DNA from: Osedax fenrisi
Lineage: Eukaryota; Annelida; Polychaeta; Sabellida; Siboglinidae
Direction of reading: 5' to 3'
Length of the DNA: 64,000 bases
NCBI GenBank assembly: GCA_964019155.1
Contig: OZ025239.1
Span: 101,418,798-101,482,797, forward strand
Shown: piece by piece, positions 62,776-64,000 of the stretch
Layout of the letters: each line of letters starts with the position of its first letter
Position numbering within the stretch: position 1 is the first letter of the stretch
Translations under genes and position numbers: made by a program
The notes under the pieces: model-generated
Database searches by the model: none
What the model was told of the DNA's origin: nothing
Seen by the model: only the letters and a program-made list of their open reading frames with translations

Positions 62776-62788
62776 ACACACACACACG
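62727..62788. repeat. (CA)n microsatellite
   Basis: A nearly pure CA run of about 60 bases with one T interruption. Confidence 0.9.
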
Positions 62789-62866
62789 TGTATCCTGTTT
62801 CTATGTTACGACCACACTGACACGGGTACGGGAATATACTACTATAGCTACTATATATATATATAT

Positions 62867-62908
<42 letters not shown>

Positions 62909-63010
62909 AAATATATATATATATATATATATATATAGTTTATATAATGTATACTCGTGGTCCTCTGTATACAGTTATATATAACTACTACTACTAGGAC
63001 TGCTAGCTAG

Positions 63011-63044
63011 CATAGAATTAGAGAGCTTTCTCTCTAGTTCTATG
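63011..63044. repeat. Short hairpin
   Basis: Arms CATAGAATTAGAGAG and CTCTCTAGTTCTATG pair except for one G-T, with a 4-base loop. Function unknown; could be chance or a small structured RNA. Confidence 0.5.
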
Positions 63045-63334
63045 AAAGCTATATATATATATATATTTACTAATTTACATATATCGATATTAGTGAATCA
63101 TACCGCTTACAACATTAACGTAATATAGGACATATTATATGTATAATTTAACTAATTAAATTTTATAATACATTGATATTATTAATATCTATTAGTATTC
63201 TTATTAATATAGTAATATTAATATTATTTTATTCATAACATGAACATATTAATAGTTGTTAGCCTATTCATTATTTTAATATGAATACATATTCAATCTA
63301 TTACAGTAAACATAAACATGAATATTCAACATTA

Positions 63335-63632
63335 CTGCCTGTGTGGCTCAGTTGGCTAATGCATCAGATACACAAGGAGTATCCTATATATAAGAGTGCG
63401 AGCATCGTCCAGAGCATTGAAATAAGTCTTAAAATCATAATTAGAAGTGATATTATATAATTTTGTATAAATAAATGACCTGCTCTCGTTAAAACCATGG
63501 ATGCATTAACATGATAACGGCTTCGAAGGTGCATTATAGCCATATGGTTATAAGTGAAAACTTCAACTAAGTTCCTGGATGGGATGAGAGGACTCCACCT
63601 AATAAAATTAACAATAACAATAACAAAAATAG
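63335..63632 (+). mobile_element. SINE-T copy 7, most complete
   Basis: Starts TGCCTGTGTGGCTCAGTTGG with the polymerase III A-box; the B-box region is decayed. The full body includes 'gtcttaaaatcataattag', CTCTCGTTAAAACCATGG, GGCTTCGAAGG, GTTCCTGGATGGGATGAGAG and the tail of AACAATAAC units. It is about 300 bp and defines the family together with copies at 20407, 28471, 37903, 57467, 58565 and 61498. Confidence 0.9.
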
Positions 63633-63734
63633 TTGTAATATACATATTTCGATAGAGATACCCAATTCGATTTATTTACGAATTTAGTTTATGAATTATG
63701 CACAAAGTAACTATAAATATATTTGTTTTCCACA

Positions 63735-63856
63735 TATTGCATTCAATGATGTGTTTGTATGTGTGTCTATGTGTGTGTGTATGTGTGTGTATGCGTGTCT
63801 GTGTATGTGTGTGTGTGTCTATGTCTGTGTATGTGTGTGTATGTGTGTATGTGAGT

Positions 63857-63893
<37 letters not shown>
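63735..63893 (+). repeat. (GT)n-like and (TA)n microsatellite
   Basis: TGTGTGTA/TGTCTGTG-type repeats run to about 63855, followed by a TA run to 63893. Open frames through it are artefacts. Confidence 0.9.
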
Positions 63894-63896
<3 letters not shown>

Positions 63897-63956
63897 CATT
63901 TCATAGGGGTAATTCGTGGTTTGTTCATATAATTTTTAATTTGTATACATTGTTTA

Positions 63957-64000
63957 TAGGGGAAAGTGACCGAATAGGGACACTCTCTGTATCTCAGAAA
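63957..64000 (+). mobile_element. TAGGGG-type element, left end (copy F), cut by window
   Basis: It begins TAGGGGAAAGTGACCGAATA and reaches the subterminal 'gtatctcagaaa' word at the window end. The rest lies outside. Confidence 0.7.

Larger units (their letters stand above)
61736..63334. other. Intergenic, microsatellite-rich
   Basis: TA runs at about 61995-62065, 62385-62404 and 62846-62938, and a CA run at 62727-62788. A short stop-free stretch after an ACAG at 62623 is too small to call an exon. Confidence 0.5.

Overview
This looks like intergenic-rich DNA from a eukaryotic nucleus, most likely an invertebrate animal. It is very A+T rich, full of (TA)n runs, and has candidate spliced exons with GT/AG boundaries. 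Its main content is animal-type non-LTR retrotransposons, a tRNA-derived SINE family and several families of short terminal-inverted-repeat (TIR) DNA elements. I cannot name the species. There is no sign of operons, bacterial signals, rRNA or a convincing tRNA gene.

Layout. 1-8.4 kb: an inverted partial copy of a local repeat (carrying a TA-flanked miniature element that itself contains an hAT-like element), then a decayed non-LTR element (3877-7508). 8.4-21.6 kb: an inverted repeat, then a tandem segmental duplication of about 4 kb per unit. Its boundaries fall inside miniature elements and at a (CTA)n run; it is followed by a 2-kb (ACT)n array and further tandem copies of a ~0.5 kb sub-unit. 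21.6-27 kb: a TTAA-flanked DNA element with a TA-flanked element nested inside it, another TA-flanked element, and a triplicated ~120-bp repeat. 27.4-31.9 kb: the one clear protein gene on the plus strand. Its large G+C-rich exon encodes about 30 copies of a Met-Pro-Pro-Gln/Asn-type repeat, with an in-phase upstream exon and a SINE in the intron between them. 32-36.7 kb: an RTE-like relic (minus) and a 3'-truncated endonuclease-bearing relic (plus). 37.9-47 kb: a SINE, an L2/CR1-like C-terminal relic, a perfect 42-bp inverted repeat and a dead non-LTR element (minus). 47.6-59.4 kb: short candidate exons of at least three further genes (47.6 kb plus; 50.9, 51.7 and 57.9 kb plus; 59.2 kb minus). 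These are interrupted by a pogo/Tigger-like miniature element and the best-preserved non-LTR element, 53362-57150 minus, whose ORF1, endonuclease and reverse transcriptase lie in one frame with three stops. 57.5-64 kb: four SINE copies, microsatellites, and the start of another TA-flanked element cut by the window end.

How it fits together. The retrotransposons supply reverse transcriptase that could have mobilised the SINEs, but no SINE/LINE partner with a shared 3' end is visible. All the DNA elements lack a visible transposase and so depend on copies elsewhere. Paralogous copies inside the window act as natural empty sites: they show a TA duplication for the TAGGGG-type elements and an 8-bp duplication for the hAT-like element. 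Host genes appear only as small islands. No coherent multi-gene system is seen.
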